Assembly (NCBI GenBank): GCA_013001695.1
Contig: JABDMC010000201.1
Location: 1-32,579, forward strand
Source: Akkermansiaceae bacterium
GTDB taxonomy: Bacteria; Verrucomicrobiota; Verrucomicrobiia; Verrucomicrobiales; Akkermansiaceae
Reading direction: 5' to 3'
Length of the DNA: 32,579 bases
Positions 8,604 to 18,668 of the stretch are shown in pieces. Positions within the stretch are counted from its first letter, which is position 1; each line of letters opens with the position of its first letter. Under the pieces are notes generated by a model. The model ran no database searches. It was not told where the DNA came from and saw only the letters and a list, made by a program, of their open reading frames with translations. Made by a program: the position numbers and the translations under genes.

Positions 8604-11600
8604 AAATGAACTCCTTCAGGTTGAACAAGGCGTGGGCCAGGTCGGCCCATTCGTGCGCCGGGCGGCTCGTCCCCGGCAGGGTCTCGAGCGAATCCCGCAG
8701 GCGATCCGCCTCCGCGGTGAGGGCCACCCTCGCGGCTCGCTCCTCGTCGGTCATGGCGGCCTGGAGGTCTTTCTCCAAAACGAAGTTCGCATTCCCGCCG
8801 GCGGTGGCTGCAATCTCCGCGGCCGACAGGGCCCGGTCGTAGAGCCGGGCGTCAAAGATCTTTCCGGCGAGCAGGTGTCCCGCGGCCGGGGCCCCGTGAC
8901 GGTTTCCGAACAGGACCTGCGCGTCCCGCCCCTTGAACGTGACCGGCCCCTTGCTCTTGTAGGGCCTTCCGTAAATTTTCCCGTCCCGGTAGCACGTGAT
9001 CGTGCCGTCCTGGTCCCACGTGATCGCGACGTGCACCGGCGCCTTCCCGGCGGCGCCCTCCTCAGCTCCGCCAAAGCTCTTCGTCCGCTTGTGGTGATCG
9101 CTCCCCGCCAGCCACCGGCGGGGCTCGGTCTCGCCGAAGACGATCGCGTCGAAGACATGGCCGTCCATGGTCTGCACCGCGACCACTCCCCCGCCCCTCT
9201 GGGCGAGATTGTCGAGCTGCACCCGGGCCTCCAGCGTCTTGGCCCGGAGATCGCCCCGCAGGGGCCCCGTGGAGGCGTAGCCCTTCTTCGCGCCCGTCAC
9301 GAGGGCTCCGTTCACGATCCGCGCCCCGCCGTGCAGCTCGGCGTGCAGGCCGCCGATGCGGTCCTCGGGACCGCCTTCGAAATCCCAGTGGGCGATGGGG
9401 CCGGGGCCCGCCGCCGGCGCCTCGTCGCGCCCGGCCACAACCCGCTCGCGCACCCTCTTGAGGAGGCCCGCCAGTTTCTCATCCACCTCCCGCAGTTCCC
9501 CCGCGGTCCGCCGCCGGCGGTCTCCGGCCGCCGTCCGCTCATCCGCCATGCGCGCCACGAATTCGAGAGCCGCCTCCCGTTCCCCGGCGGTCGGGGGCCG
9601 TCCCAGCGACGCCTCGAACATGCCTGCCACCCGGGCGCCGTCGTCGCCGCCATCGATCCGCGATGCCAATCGATCCGAGAGCCCAAGCACGAACTCCGAG
9701 TTCAACAGCGCCAGCGATTGCGCCGGCACGTTGGTGACATTCCGCCGCCCCATGGTGCTCGCCGGCACCGGCGCATCAAAGGCCGCCAGGAAGGGATCGA
9801 GGTCGTTGCGCTTGATCCGCATGTAGACGCTGCGCCGCGGCGTGCCGCCCGTTATCGGCGGCCCGAACATCCGCTCATCGAGGGCGCCCGCCACCGCGAG
9901 CAGGCTGTCGCGGATCGCCTCGGCCTCCAGCCGCCGGACACGGAAATGGGAGAGGAGAAGGTTCCCCGGATCGGCCTCCGCCGCCCCGGACGGAGGATCG
10001 CTCGAGCGCTTCCACGTCTCGCTCAGCACGAGATCGCGCACCAGGCCCTTCAACGACCAGCCACCGCTGCGCATCCCCGCCGCGAGGTGGTCGAGAAGCT
10101 CCGGGTGGGTCGGCTTCTCCCCGAGACGCCCGAAATTGTCCGCGGTCGCAACCAGCCCGCGCCCGAACAGGTGGTGCCAGACGCGGTTCACGATCACGCG
10201 CGAGGTGAACGGGTTGTCGGGGCGCAGGAAATCCGCGGCGAGTTCCCGCCGTCCGCTGCCCCGCGTCCGGTAGGGCTCCGGGTCAATGGCTTCCAGGAAG
10301 CGCCGCGGCACCTTCCCGGCGGGTTGCTTGTGGTCGCCGCGGACAAAGAGCGGCTGGTCGGCGGGGTCCGGCGCCTCCCACACGCCGGGCGCGCGGATCG
10401 GGACCGCGATCTCCCCCTCCAGGCGGCGGTAATCCTCCAGCAATGATTTCACCGCCGGCACTTCCTCCACGGTGTTGGGCAGGAGGCCGGCCTCGAGGAG
10501 GGCCGCCAGCAGTTCCGCCTCGGCGTCGCTCATGGTCCCGTCCCGCCACCGGCGCGTGGCTTCCGCCGCCGCCCGGCCGTAGGCCCGCAGCACATCCTCC
10601 CGCGTGACCTCGGCCGCTTCCCCCAGGGCCTCGAGGACGGGCTCCACGAAGGCGCGCGCCCCGGCCGGGGGCGCCTCCTCCCCGTCCTTCACGATGACCA
10701 CCTCCTGCACGCCGTACCACGATCGCTCCACGTTGTTCTTCACTTCCACCGGCTGATCCGCCGCCGTGGTGGCCTCGAGGTGGATGCGGTCGCCCTCCCA
10801 GTAGTCCAGCCCGTAGTTCACCCATCGCCACTTCCCGTCCTTGAGCGGCGTGATGGGAAACACCGTCCCCTTCCGCGGGTAGTTCTGCACCGAGTAGCGT
10901 ACCAACGCCTCGCCATCGCCCGCCACCCGCGCGAACAATCGATACTTCCCGTCGAGTTCGAATTGGGGCGACAGGAGCACGCCCCGGTCTTTCGTGGAGA
11001 GGAGGTGCGAGTAGGTTCCGGATGGATACAGTCCCGCGATGATCTTCCCGCCCTCCGGGGCAATCGTGATCTCTCCGGGACCCGCGGCCCGGCCGGTGCT
11101 CCGCCCGTGGGACCGCCACGCGCCGAGGTCCCCCTGCCGCCCGAGATTCCACCGCGCCGCGTAGGGGCGGGTGCGGTGCGCCCGCAGCGCCTCCCGTTGC
11201 CCCCTCCAGGCGCCCACCGCCTTTGAAAGCCCGCGCCCCTTGCCGGCGGCCCGCAGGAGATACAGTAGATCCGAGGGTTGCTTGGCCGCCTCCACCGCCG
11301 CGGCGAGATCCTTCCCCGGGGCCGCCAGACGCGCGCCCAGCTCCCCGGCCCGGACCGTCCACGCCGCTGCGAGGCCGCGCCGCATCTCCGTCTTCACCCG
11401 GGCCATTTCCTCCGCATGGTCCGCCGGCGTTGCCGCCACCGCCCGGGCATCGACCACCCCCGGCTTTGTCGAGGCCAGGATCCCATACAGGGCATAGTAG
11501 TCCGCCTGGCTGATGGCATCGAACTTGTGGTCATGGCAGCGCGCGCACGAGACGGTGAGCCCCAGGAACCCCTTCGTCAGGACGTTGATCTGGTCGTCGG

Positions 11601-12606
11601 TAAAGCGCACCTGCTCATCGAGGGCGTCGGTGGGCGCGAACCCGTGGAAGACCATCCGCAGATGCGCCGTGCCCAGCATCGACTCGTTGATGCCGTCCGC
11701 CACCCGCGGATCCTCCAGGAGATCACCCGCGAGGTGCTCCCGCACAAGCTGGTCATACGGCACCCCGGCGTTCAGGGCCCGGATCAGGTAGTCCCGGTAG
11801 CGCCACGCGTTCGCGATCATCGGGTCGCCTTCGCTGCCGTGGGAATCGGCGTAGCGCAGCCAGTCCATCCAATGCCGCGCCCAGCGTTCCCCGAACTGCG
11901 GCGAGGAGAGGTAGCGGTCCACGAGGCGCTCGTAGGCATCGGGCCGCTGGTCGTCGCAGAACTCCCGGACCTCCCCGGACGACGGCGGCAACCCGCGCAG
12001 GGCGAAACTCAATCGCCGGATGAGCGTGCGCCGGTCGGCCGGGCCGGCCGGCCTCAGCCCGGCATCCTCCAGCGCCGCCGCCACGAAGCGGTCGACCGGA
12101 TGGGGCGAATCCCCCGCCTCCGGAACCGCCGGGGACGCGACGGGCTGGAATGACCACCAGCTTTTGCGCCGCCGCATGACGGCGCTCCAATCGGTATCGG
12201 CCGCCACCTCCGCCTCGGCCGGCGGCGCGTCGCGGGGATCGGGCGCACCCATCGCGATCCACTTTTCAAAGTCCGCGATGATCTCCGCTTCGAGCTGGGC
12301 GCCCTTCCGGGGCATCTGGAGCTCTTCCGCGGTGTGCCGGATGGCCGCCATCAGCACGCTGCGCGCCGGGTCGCCCGGAACGATCGCGGGGCCGCGTTCC
12401 CCGCCTTTCAGCAAGCCGGCGCGGTGGTCGAGCGCCAGCCCGCCCTTCGTCTTCCCTCCGGTCCGGTGACATTCGTAGCAATCCTGGGCGAGCACCGGCC
12501 GGATCCGGGACTCGAAAAACTCCACCTCCCCGGGCGTGGCCGCCCCGCAAGCGGGCGCGAGGCACAACGCCGCCGCGAGATGGGCGACGAATTGGGGGGT
12601 CCTCAA
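8593..12606 (-). CDS. PSCyt1-DUF1549-DUF1553 protein with embedded LamG domain, exported
   Basis: About 1337 residues. Order: signal peptide (1-22); cytochrome-like PSCyt1 segment with haem motif CYECH at 43-47; DUF1549 from about 170; a second motif CARCH near 354 in the usual [12 protein letters not shown] context; a beta-rich carbohydrate-binding-like region (about 490-640); DUF1553 from about 785 ([12 protein letters not shown]); a LamG/concanavalin-like domain at about 1069-1255 (AHWDFEGG ... [15 protein letters not shown]); then the canonical DUF1553 end [12 protein letters not shown]. So LamG is inserted within DUF1553. The family is linked to periplasmic oxidation or breakdown of complex substrates, without a defined reaction. 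The start chosen is TTG at 12606, overlapping the preceding TGA (TTGA) and giving a clean signal peptide; GTG at 12648 would add 14 charged residues. Confidence 0.92.
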   Translation of the reverse strand: MRTPQFVAHLAAALCLAPACGAATPGEVEFFESRIRPVLAQDCYECHRTGGKTKGGLALDHRAGLLKGGERGPAIVPGDPARSVLMAAIRHTAEELQMPRKGAQLEAEIIADFEKWIAMGAPDPRDAPPAEAEVAADTDWSAVMRRRKSWWSFQPVASPAVPEAGDSPHPVDRFVAAALEDAGLRPAGPADRRTLIRRLSFALRGLPPSSGEVREFCDDQRPDAYERLVDRYLSSPQFGERWARHWMDWLRYADSHGSEGDPMIANAWRYRDYLIRALNAGVPYDQLVREHLAGDLLEDPRVADGINESMLGTAHLRMVFHGFAPTDALDEQVRFTDDQINVLTKGFLGLTVSCARCHDHKFDAISQADYYALYGILASTKPGVVDARAVAATPADHAEEMARVKTEMRRGLAAAWTVRAGELGARLAAPGKDLAAAVEAAKQPSDLLYLLRAAGKGRGLSKAVGAWRGQREALRAHRTRPYAARWNLGRQGDLGAWRSHGRSTGRAAGPGEITIAPEGGKIIAGLYPSGTYSHLLSTKDRGVLLSPQFELDGKYRLFARVAGDGEALVRYSVQNYPRKGTVFPITPLKDGKWRWVNYGLDYWEGDRIHLEATTAADQPVEVKNNVERSWYGVQEVVIVKDGEEAPPAGARAFVEPVLEALGEAAEVTREDVLRAYGRAAAEATRRWRDGTMSDAEAELLAALLEAGLLPNTVEEVPAVKSLLEDYRRLEGEIAVPIRAPGVWEAPDPADQPLFVRGDHKQPAGKVPRRFLEAIDPEPYRTRGSGRRELAADFLRPDNPFTSRVIVNRVWHHLFGRGLVATADNFGRLGEKPTHPELLDHLAAGMRSGGWSLKGLVRDLVLSETWKRSSDPPSGAAEADPGNLLLSHFRVRRLEAEAIRDSLLAVAGALDERMFGPPITGGTPRRSVYMRIKRNDLDPFLAAFDAPVPASTMGRRNVTNVPAQSLALLNSEFVLGLSDRLASRIDGGDDGARVAGMFEASLGRPPTAGEREAALEFVARMADERTAAGDRRRRTAGELREVDEKLAGLLKRVRERVVAGRDEAPAAGPGPIAHWDFEGGPEDRIGGLHAELHGGARIVNGALVTGAKKGYASTGPLRGDLRAKTLEARVQLDNLAQRGGGVVAVQTMDGHVFDAIVFGETEPRRWLAGSDHHKRTKSFGGAEEGAAGKAPVHVAITWDQDGTITCYRDGKIYGRPYKSKGPVTFKGRDAQVLFGNRHGAPAAGHLLAGKIFDARLYDRALSAAEIAATAGGNANFVLEKDLQAAMTDEERAARVALTAEADRLRDSLETLPGTSRPAHEWADLAHALFNLKEFIYVR
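8611..8616 (-). promoter_or_regulatory. Strong Shine-Dalgarno of the DUF1501 gene
   Basis: AAGGAG on the minus strand, seven bases before the ATG at 8603, inside the last codons of the preceding gene. It fixes the DUF1501 start and is the clearest Shine-Dalgarno in the window; most other genes have none. Confidence 0.85.
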
Positions 12607-13703
12607 AGCACGATCAACTCGCCGCCGTTCTGGGCCGATTTCAAGCACGCATCGAGAATACGCTGCGTCTTCAGGGAAACTTCAGGCCAAAACGGATCCG
12701 GCCGCCCGGCAGCCGCCAACTCCGCGAATTTGCGGAAGAGCTTCGTCTCCTGCGCATCCGGGTGGTTGTTCGATTCCTCCGCGACCGCCCCGTGCCGCAC
12801 GTTCGGCTTCATCGTGAAGCGGCAGCCGTCGACGACGAACTCCGGCTTGGCGATGGTGTACTCCGCCTTCCCCCCGGGATAGGGCAGCACGAAGTCATCC
12901 ACCCGGAAATGCCCCTTCGTGCCGCTCACGTGCACCCACTCCTGGTTCTCGGTCAGGAAGGAATTGTAGGTGGTCGCCGAGACCCCGCCGTCGAAGAACA
13001 TCTCGGCACTCATTTCCGTCGGCACCGCGCCGGGACTGTCGTTGCGCTCGTACTCGCCCAGCATCGTGGCCCGCACCGACTTCGGCATCGCGTAGCCCAT
13101 CACGAAAAGGACGATCCGGATCGTGTACCACCCGAGGTCGCCAAGGGCGCCGGCCGGCTCGAGGCGGCTGTCGAGACGGATGTCGCTGCCAAGGAACTCC
13201 TCTCCCCCGTGGAAGCTGAAGGCCGTCGCGATGCGCTTCACCCGCCCGATGCTTTCGCCGTCGTCGAGGACCTCCCGCAGCCTGCCGAGACGGTCGCTGT
13301 GCATGAACATCACCCCATCCATGAACTGCACGTTGTTCGCGGCGCAGGCCTCGATCATCTCCCGCAGCCCGTCGGCATCGACCGCGCAGGGCTTCTCGCA
13401 CATGACGTGCTTCCCGGCCCCCGCGGCCCGGATCACCCATTCCTTCCGCAGGCCGGTCGGCAGGGGCACGTACACCGCGTCGACATCGTCCGCGGCGACG
13501 AGGTCCTCGTAGCCTTCCACCGCCCGCGGCTTCTCCTCGAAGGGCACCTGGGCCTGGCATTCATCGATGAAGGCCCGGGCCTTCGCGCCGTCGCGACTCG
13601 CCACCGCGGTGAGCACCCCGTTGCCGGAGTTCCTGATCGCTTCCCAGTTCTTGCGCGCGATTCCCGCGGCACTGAGGATTCCCCAACGCAATGGCTCAGA
13701 CAT
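12603..13703 (-). CDS. Gfo/Idh/MocA family NAD(P)-dependent oxidoreductase
   Basis: 366 residues. The N-terminal Rossmann fold starts at WGILSAAGIARKN (a variant of the GxGxxA dinucleotide loop) and continues to the family motif CEKPCAVD with Lys104, which contributes to catalysis and cofactor binding. The C-terminal half is the usual substrate-binding alpha/beta domain. Members oxidise or reduce sugars, inositols and related diols. There is no signal peptide, so it is cytosolic, unlike the other two operon members. Its stop overlaps the TTG start of the DUF1553 gene, so it heads a three-gene translationally coupled operon and may process a sugar released by the exported partners (inference). 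The exact substrate is unknown. Confidence 0.92.
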   Translation of the reverse strand: MSEPLRWGILSAAGIARKNWEAIRNSGNGVLTAVASRDGAKARAFIDECQAQVPFEEKPRAVEGYEDLVAADDVDAVYVPLPTGLRKEWVIRAAGAGKHVMCEKPCAVDADGLREMIEACAANNVQFMDGVMFMHSDRLGRLREVLDDGESIGRVKRIATAFSFHGGEEFLGSDIRLDSRLEPAGALGDLGWYTIRIVLFVMGYAMPKSVRATMLGEYERNDSPGAVPTEMSAEMFFDGGVSATTYNSFLTENQEWVHVSGTKGHFRVDDFVLPYPGGKAEYTIAKPEFVVDGCRFTMKPNVRHGAVAEESNNHPDAQETKLFRKFAELAAAGRPDPFWPEVSLKTQRILDACLKSAQNGGELIVL

Positions 13704-13709
13704 GGGCGG

Positions 13710-13738
13710 GTTTTACGCGGCTTCGCGGCCGGAATCAA
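13710..13738 (-). promoter_or_regulatory. Candidate leaderless promoter of the oxidoreductase operon
   Basis: On the minus strand TTGATT (13738-13733) is followed by 17 bases, then TAAAAC (13715-13710), then six bases to the ATG at 13703. Each hexamer matches the sigma-70 consensus in 4 of 6 positions, with ideal spacing. Transcription would begin at or next to the A of the ATG, and no Shine-Dalgarno is present. Confidence 0.5.
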
Positions 13739-13805
13739 TCGCGGCGGGATATTCGTCCCCCGCCCCGGCCCCCGCCGGTTCGGCGGTGGTCGCCGACGCC
13801 TCCAC

Positions 13806-14555
13806 CTACTTCAGCGGAGAGTAGTCCGTGGGTTGCAGGAGCGTCGACTTCACCCCCTTCGGCACGAGAATCGGCCCCGTCTTTTGACTCGCATCCCGCG
13901 CCGCGATCCACGCGGGGTCCTTCCGGAAGGCGTCGAAGGAGGCCTCCCGCGCCTCCGCGTCCTTGTGGGCGATGAGGTAGACGAGCAGGTCGTCGGCCCG
14001 CTCCTGGTCGTCCATCAGGTCGAAGTAGATGATGTTGGTGATCCCGTGTTTTTGGAAGAGGGCGCACGTGTGGTCCCGGAAACGCTTGTGGATGTCCGGC
14101 AGCTTCCCCTCCCGCGTCGAGTACTCGCGCAATTCGAACAAGCGCGGCGGCTCCTGCGCCTCGATCTTCAGCGGCGCCGAGTAGCCGGCCGGCGTCATGA
14201 AGCGATTCTCGATCTTCGCCACCAGCTTGCCGCCCTCGATCGACGCCTTGTAGGCCGCCTTCCAGTCGGGATCCGCAAGGAATTCCTTCCACGCCTTCCG
14301 GCGGACGGCGCGGTCCGGATACGACACCAGGTACACCAGGGCGTTCTCCGGGTTGGGCGCCGGCACCCAGTAGCCGACATTGGTGATGCCGTGTTTCTCG
14401 AAGAGGGCCATGGTGTGATCCCGAAACCGGGCGTGCAGGGCGTCGAGCTTCCCGTCGTTCGCAAAGTAGGTCCGCATCTCGTAAACCCGCGGTTCCTCCG
14501 CGCCATGCAGCGGGGTGATTTGCAGGAGGAGCAAGAGGGCCGGAACGATGCGCAT
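13806..14555 (-). CDS. Exported protein with two tandem NIPSNAP domains
   Basis: 249 residues. The signal peptide is MRIVPALLLLLQITPLHG. Two homologous NIPSNAP (ferredoxin-like fold) units follow: RVYEMRTYFANDGKLDALH near residue 24 and RLFELREYSTREGKLPDIH near residue 140. Each is followed by the near-identical RFRDHT.ALF.KHGITN, showing an internal duplication. NIPSNAP proteins are small alpha/beta-barrel dimers of uncertain role; bacterial ones are often secreted in this phylum. ATG 14555 is chosen over the adjacent GTG 14558; GGGAAGAG just upstream is a fair ribosome-binding site. It lies 102 bases upstream of the oxidoreductase operon on the same strand, and is divergent from the giant gene at 14710. 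Confidence 0.9.
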   Translation of the reverse strand: MRIVPALLLLLQITPLHGAEEPRVYEMRTYFANDGKLDALHARFRDHTMALFEKHGITNVGYWVPAPNPENALVYLVSYPDRAVRRKAWKEFLADPDWKAAYKASIEGGKLVAKIENRFMTPAGYSAPLKIEAQEPPRLFELREYSTREGKLPDIHKRFRDHTCALFQKHGITNIIYFDLMDDQERADDLLVYLIAHKDAEAREASFDAFRKDPAWIAARDASQKTGPILVPKGVKSTLLQPTDYSPLK

Positions 14556-14644
14556 CACATCTCTTCCCTAGCTGGAATTCCCGGTCCCGTCACCCCCCAA
14601 GCCCCGCCAAGGGCCACGGTTTCGCAGGGCCAGCCCTATTTCCG

Positions 14645-14709
14645 TTGACCTCAGAGCCGTGTATGTGCAATGTATTCTCAAACCGATCCTCCGTTTTTCG
14701 GATAAACCC
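14645..14709 (+). promoter_or_regulatory. Upstream element shared by the two giant paralogues (copy 1)
   Basis: TTGACC (14645-14650), then TGTATGTGCAATGTA (14660-14674), then AAACCC directly before the ATG at 14710. The same series recurs before the second paralogue: 13 of 15 bases of the central motif match, and the distance from TTGAC to ATG is 65 against 67 bases. It is AT-rich in a GC-rich window. It may be a promoter with an unusual spacer or a binding site for a shared regulator. There is no Shine-Dalgarno. Confidence 0.55.
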
Positions 14710-17700
14710 ATGACGACCGTCCGCCTTTGCCCGATTCCGGCTCCAAAGCCCGGGGCCAACCGAGCTCCATGGAGAGGGGGATTTTCCCTGATCACCACCA
14801 TCACCATCCTGGTGCTCCTGGCCTTGGTGGCGGTCGGAATCCTGACCCTCTCGACCATCACGGTCCGGTCCGCGGGGCTCTCGAGCGCCCAGGCGGAAGC
14901 CCGGGCCAATGCCCGCCTCGCCCTCATGCTCGCCATCGGTGAACTGCAGAAACAGGTCGGCTCCGACCAGCGAATCACCGCCACCGCCGCGATTCTCGAC
15001 GACCGCCCGGCTTCGCCCGAAGTCGAGGGCGTCGCTCACCCCCACTGGACCGGCGTGTGGAATTCGTGGGCCGCCGGTTCCACCACCTTCGGGAACGACG
15101 CCCGCAGCGAGCACACCTCGATCACCCGCCCCCCGCGCGGAGGGCGCCGCGTCCCCGGAATGGCGCCGAGCTACGTCGACTCGCGCGAGGACCATTTTCG
15201 CGATTGGCTCGTTTCCCTCCCCCACCCGCGGCCCGCGGACCGCCCCGATCGCCTCGACCAGGCGCGCTCCCTTGCCCTCGAGGACGTGCGGTCCCCCGGA
15301 TCGGATGCCACCGCGGTGCGGCTCGTCGGCGAGGAAACCGTGGGCTCGCAGGACCCATCCCGGTTCGTGGGGGCCGCCCTCCTGGATGTCGATACCGATG
15401 CCCGGCCAAACACGGCCCGCAACGGCCGCTACGCGTGGTGGGTCGCCGATGAATCCACCAAGGCGCGCATTCTCGCCGACTCCTACGAGCTCGGAAATCC
15501 TCCCACCAACGCCGACCTCATTGCCCGCTCGCAAAGCTCGGCGTCGTCCGGCCACCGGTCCATCGCCCCGCTCGCCACCCTCAACGACCCCGCCAAGCTC
15601 CAGCGGGCCGTCACGCGCAGTTCCCTCGAACTCGCCGCCGGCGGCAACCGCGCGGTTCGCGAGGCCTTCCATGCCAGCACCCCCTACTCCTTCGGGGTGC
15701 TCGCGGACGTGCGCGAGGGTGGCCTCAAGCGCGATCTCAACGCCCTCCTCGAACGCCCCATCGATCCCGGCGAGAACAAGGACGACTGGATGCTCTACCG
15801 CTTCGGGCACCGGACCGACTTCGTCCCGATCCAGGATCTCGCGGCCTACTACCAGGCCTACCGCGAGGTCATCCGGTGGGACGGGCGGCAGGCCCGGAAC
15901 CCCCAAGCGAGGCGTTCCGTCCAGGTCAACAACATCGATTTCGGCACCGGACTGGCCAAGTCAGGTTCCATCGGGTTCAAGCGCCACTACAGCCACCTCT
16001 ACCGTTTCCCGGTCCCCATCAAGCTGCAGTACGTCCTGAGCTACGTCGCCAAGCCCCGCAACGTGCAATCCGGGGACAACAACAAGGACCCCTACAAGCT
16101 GCACATCGGCATCACCCCCGCGGTGACCCTCTGGAACCCGTACAACGTCCCCCTGGTCCTCAATCACGGCGCGAGCCGCTCCACCGAGATCCGCTATTTC
16201 AACCTTCCCTTCGGCATCCGCTGGTCGAAGGCCGGCCCGAAGGGAAACTACCAGTCCAACATGGCCACCTCCCTCTCGTGGATCACGAACCGCGACCATC
16301 ACCGGTGGGCCCGGGGGAACGGAACCAGCCGCATGAACAGCGACCGCTACACCGGTTTCGAGATCTTCTACGCCGGCAAGAACCCGATCGTCTTCGAACC
16401 GGGCGAGGTGAAGGTCTTCTCCCTCCGGAAGAGCAGCCAGTTCAATTCGAGTTCGAGCTACATCGACACCACCACCGTCTACCGGGAGGTGCGGGAGGTC
16501 GATCCCGGCTGGGATCCCAATACCTACATCGAGATGCCCCGCTCCGACCGCAACACCAGCGCCATGCACGTCGAGGAGGAAACCACGGGGCACGGCAACG
16601 ACACCACCCAGGGCGGCGGCGCCCTGACCTTCGGCCTTGGCGACCGCATTTCCTTCACGGTCGGGTCCGCGGACCACGCCGACCTCGCCAACGGCTGCGC
16701 GTTCCAGTTCTTCTGCCGGCAGTCGAGCGTGGTCCAGCTGATCAATGGCAACGAGGATCAGACCGGGGACGAGCGATGGTTGCGGCGCCTCTACACCTTC
16801 ATCTCCCGCCACCACCGCCGGGAGCACACCGATGCCGGCCGGGCCTTCGCCCGGGAACTCATGCTGAAGGGCTTCCCCGACGGCGAATCCGAGATCGCCT
16901 TCCCGCCGGTCAGGGGCAGCGAGATCGCCGACGGCGAACACCGGCCGTTCCTCCTGGTCAGTCTCGCCATGGCGAGCGAGGTCTCCTCGGAATTCTCCGG
17001 CGACGCCCGCGGCCGCCGCTTCGTGCAGCGCCCCTTCCTGCACGCCCCCCCGGTCCAGGCCATGGCCTTCGTGGACCGCGACGACCATGACTCCTTCTAC
17101 TTCCAGCCGTGGAACTGGTGGGTGCAGGGCATCAACTCCGTGCTGGAGGCCTCCATCCAGGTCGACGCGAACAATGTGAACTCGTTCTACGGCGGCGGAT
17201 ACACCCCCGAATTCGGGAACACCCACTGCGTCCAAATGGAAGTCCCGTTGGCGCCCCTGCACTCCATCGGGGCCCTGAGCCACGCCAAGCTCGGCGGTTA
17301 CAGCCTCGCCAACAACATGCTCAATGCGGGGTCGAGCCGGAAGAACGTGGATTACGCGGCCGTCACCGCCACCGGCGCCAACGGCCTCTTTCCCAACGTC
17401 TGCCAGGCCATCGGCAATTCCTACGCCCATCCCTACCTCGCGCCCGACCAGGTCGTGTCCATGTGGGAGCGCCACTTCAGCGCCCACACCGGCAAGCAGG
17501 CGGTCCCCATGGCGGACCACTCCTACCTCGCCAACAAGGCCCTGTGGGACGACTACTTCTTCTCGTCGATCGCTCCCCACGAGCGGACGTCGACGAAGCT
17601 CTACGAGCCCGGCGAGGACCGCACCGCCCGCGAGGTCGCCACGGATGCCTTTTTCGGCGGCGGGGAACTTCCAAATCGCCGCCTCGTCCCCCACACCGCC

Positions 17701-18609
17701 AACCTCACCGAGGAACGACTCGACGAGTACTTTGATGGCAAGGCCGTCAATCTCAAGGGCGCCGACGAAGTGGCGGCCCACCTCATGGTGAAGGGCCCCT
17801 TCAACGTGAACTCCACCTCCGTGGAGGCCTGGAAAGCGCTCCTCGCCAGCCTCAAGGACAAGGAGGTGGCCTCCCTCCACCTCGAGGATTCCTTCGCCCG
17901 CCAGTTGGCCCTCTCGCGGGCACGCAGCGACGGGGCGCCCGTCGGCAGCACCCTCCTGCCGAATGCCGACCCCGTCAAAGGCAGCCCCTCGGACCCCAGT
18001 GACGCCGCCCAGTGGTACTCATGGCGCGCGCTCTCGGACAAGCAGATCGAGAGCCTCGCCGCATCCATCGTCGACCAGGTCAAGCAGCGCGGCCCCTTCC
18101 TCTCGCTTTCGGAATTCGTCAACCGGCGGCTCGACGCCGGCAACCGCGATCTCGCCCTCCGCGGGGCCCTCCAGGCCGCCATCGACGACGAGTCCATCCC
18201 CGACGAATCCGCCATCAATGCCGGCTTCCGTGCCCCGGAACGACGCTTCACCCCGAAGGAAATCGCCCGCATGAAGCCCGCGTTCAAGGAGGCCCTCGAA
18301 GGACCGGTCGCCTACGGCAGCACCGCCTACATCGACCAGGCCGACATCCTGCGCCACCTCGGCGCCCAGCTCACGGTCCGCGGCGACACCTTCCTCATCC
18401 GCACCTACGGCGACTCCCTCGACGCCACAGGCACCGTGCGGGCCCGCGCCTGGTGCGAGGCGGTCGTGCAACGGGTCCCGGAATACCTCGACGTCTCCGC
18501 CGACCCCGCCCACGCCGCCTTCGACGACCTCACCTCGGAAGGCAACAGGTCCTTTGGGCGGCCCTTCCGCGTGGTCGGGTTCCGCTGGCTCGATCCCGAC
18601 GAGGTTTGA
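14710..18609 (+). CDS. Verru_Chthon cassette protein A-type giant pseudopilin-like protein (copy 1)
   Basis: 1299 residues. After a basic leader there is a prepilin-like site GGFSLI (cleavage expected after Gly24) and one membrane helix (about 25-48), then an alpha-helical stretch ending in ARANARLALMLAIGELQKQVG, the hallmark of this verrucomicrobial family. Position +5 after cleavage is Thr rather than the usual Glu, as in GspK/PilX-like minor pseudopilins. The rest is a large soluble region; near the C-terminus GPFNVNSTSVEAWKALL and RGPFLSLSEFVNRRL recall the GspK helix-hairpin (FDLNTA-type) region. The protein is probably anchored in the inner membrane and part of a type II secretion or pilus-like machine (inference). 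It is paralogous over its full length to the next gene. The usual short cassette partners B, C and D are absent. ATG 14710 is chosen by alignment with the paralogue. Confidence 0.85.
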   Translation: MTTVRLCPIPAPKPGANRAPWRGGFSLITTITILVLLALVAVGILTLSTITVRSAGLSSAQAEARANARLALMLAIGELQKQVGSDQRITATAAILDDRPASPEVEGVAHPHWTGVWNSWAAGSTTFGNDARSEHTSITRPPRGGRRVPGMAPSYVDSREDHFRDWLVSLPHPRPADRPDRLDQARSLALEDVRSPGSDATAVRLVGEETVGSQDPSRFVGAALLDVDTDARPNTARNGRYAWWVADESTKARILADSYELGNPPTNADLIARSQSSASSGHRSIAPLATLNDPAKLQRAVTRSSLELAAGGNRAVREAFHASTPYSFGVLADVREGGLKRDLNALLERPIDPGENKDDWMLYRFGHRTDFVPIQDLAAYYQAYREVIRWDGRQARNPQARRSVQVNNIDFGTGLAKSGSIGFKRHYSHLYRFPVPIKLQYVLSYVAKPRNVQSGDNNKDPYKLHIGITPAVTLWNPYNVPLVLNHGASRSTEIRYFNLPFGIRWSKAGPKGNYQSNMATSLSWITNRDHHRWARGNGTSRMNSDRYTGFEIFYAGKNPIVFEPGEVKVFSLRKSSQFNSSSSYIDTTTVYREVREVDPGWDPNTYIEMPRSDRNTSAMHVEEETTGHGNDTTQGGGALTFGLGDRISFTVGSADHADLANGCAFQFFCRQSSVVQLINGNEDQTGDERWLRRLYTFISRHHRREHTDAGRAFARELMLKGFPDGESEIAFPPVRGSEIADGEHRPFLLVSLAMASEVSSEFSGDARGRRFVQRPFLHAPPVQAMAFVDRDDHDSFYFQPWNWWVQGINSVLEASIQVDANNVNSFYGGGYTPEFGNTHCVQMEVPLAPLHSIGALSHAKLGGYSLANNMLNAGSSRKNVDYAAVTATGANGLFPNVCQAIGNSYAHPYLAPDQVVSMWERHFSAHTGKQAVPMADHSYLANKALWDDYFFSSIAPHERTSTKLYEPGEDRTAREVATDAFFGGGELPNRRLVPHTANLTEERLDEYFDGKAVNLKGADEVAAHLMVKGPFNVNSTSVEAWKALLASLKDKEVASLHLEDSFARQLALSRARSDGAPVGSTLLPNADPVKGSPSDPSDAAQWYSWRALSDKQIESLAASIVDQVKQRGPFLSLSEFVNRRLDAGNRDLALRGALQAAIDDESIPDESAINAGFRAPERRFTPKEIARMKPAFKEALEGPVAYGSTAYIDQADILRHLGAQLTVRGDTFLIRTYGDSLDATGTVRARAWCEAVVQRVPEYLDVSADPAHAAFDDLTSEGNRSFGRPFRVVGFRWLDPDEV

Positions 18610-18620
18610 CCCGGTTTTTC

Positions 18621-18634
18621 CCCGGTTTTCCGGG
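18621..18634 (+). other. Short hairpin after the first giant gene
   Basis: CCCGG-TTTT-CCGGG, a 5-bp stem 11 bases after the stop codon, following a direct repeat of CCGGTTTT. There is no U-tract. It could be a weak terminator or pause site that separates the two paralogues. Confidence 0.25.
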
Positions 18635-18668
18635 CCTCCAACGATCGTAGGAGGGGTCATCAATGTAT

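Noticed and set aside
14659-14709. Earlier GTG start of the first giant gene
   Set aside because: It would translate through the conserved upstream element and put 17 more residues before the leader; alignment with the paralogue supports ATG 14710.
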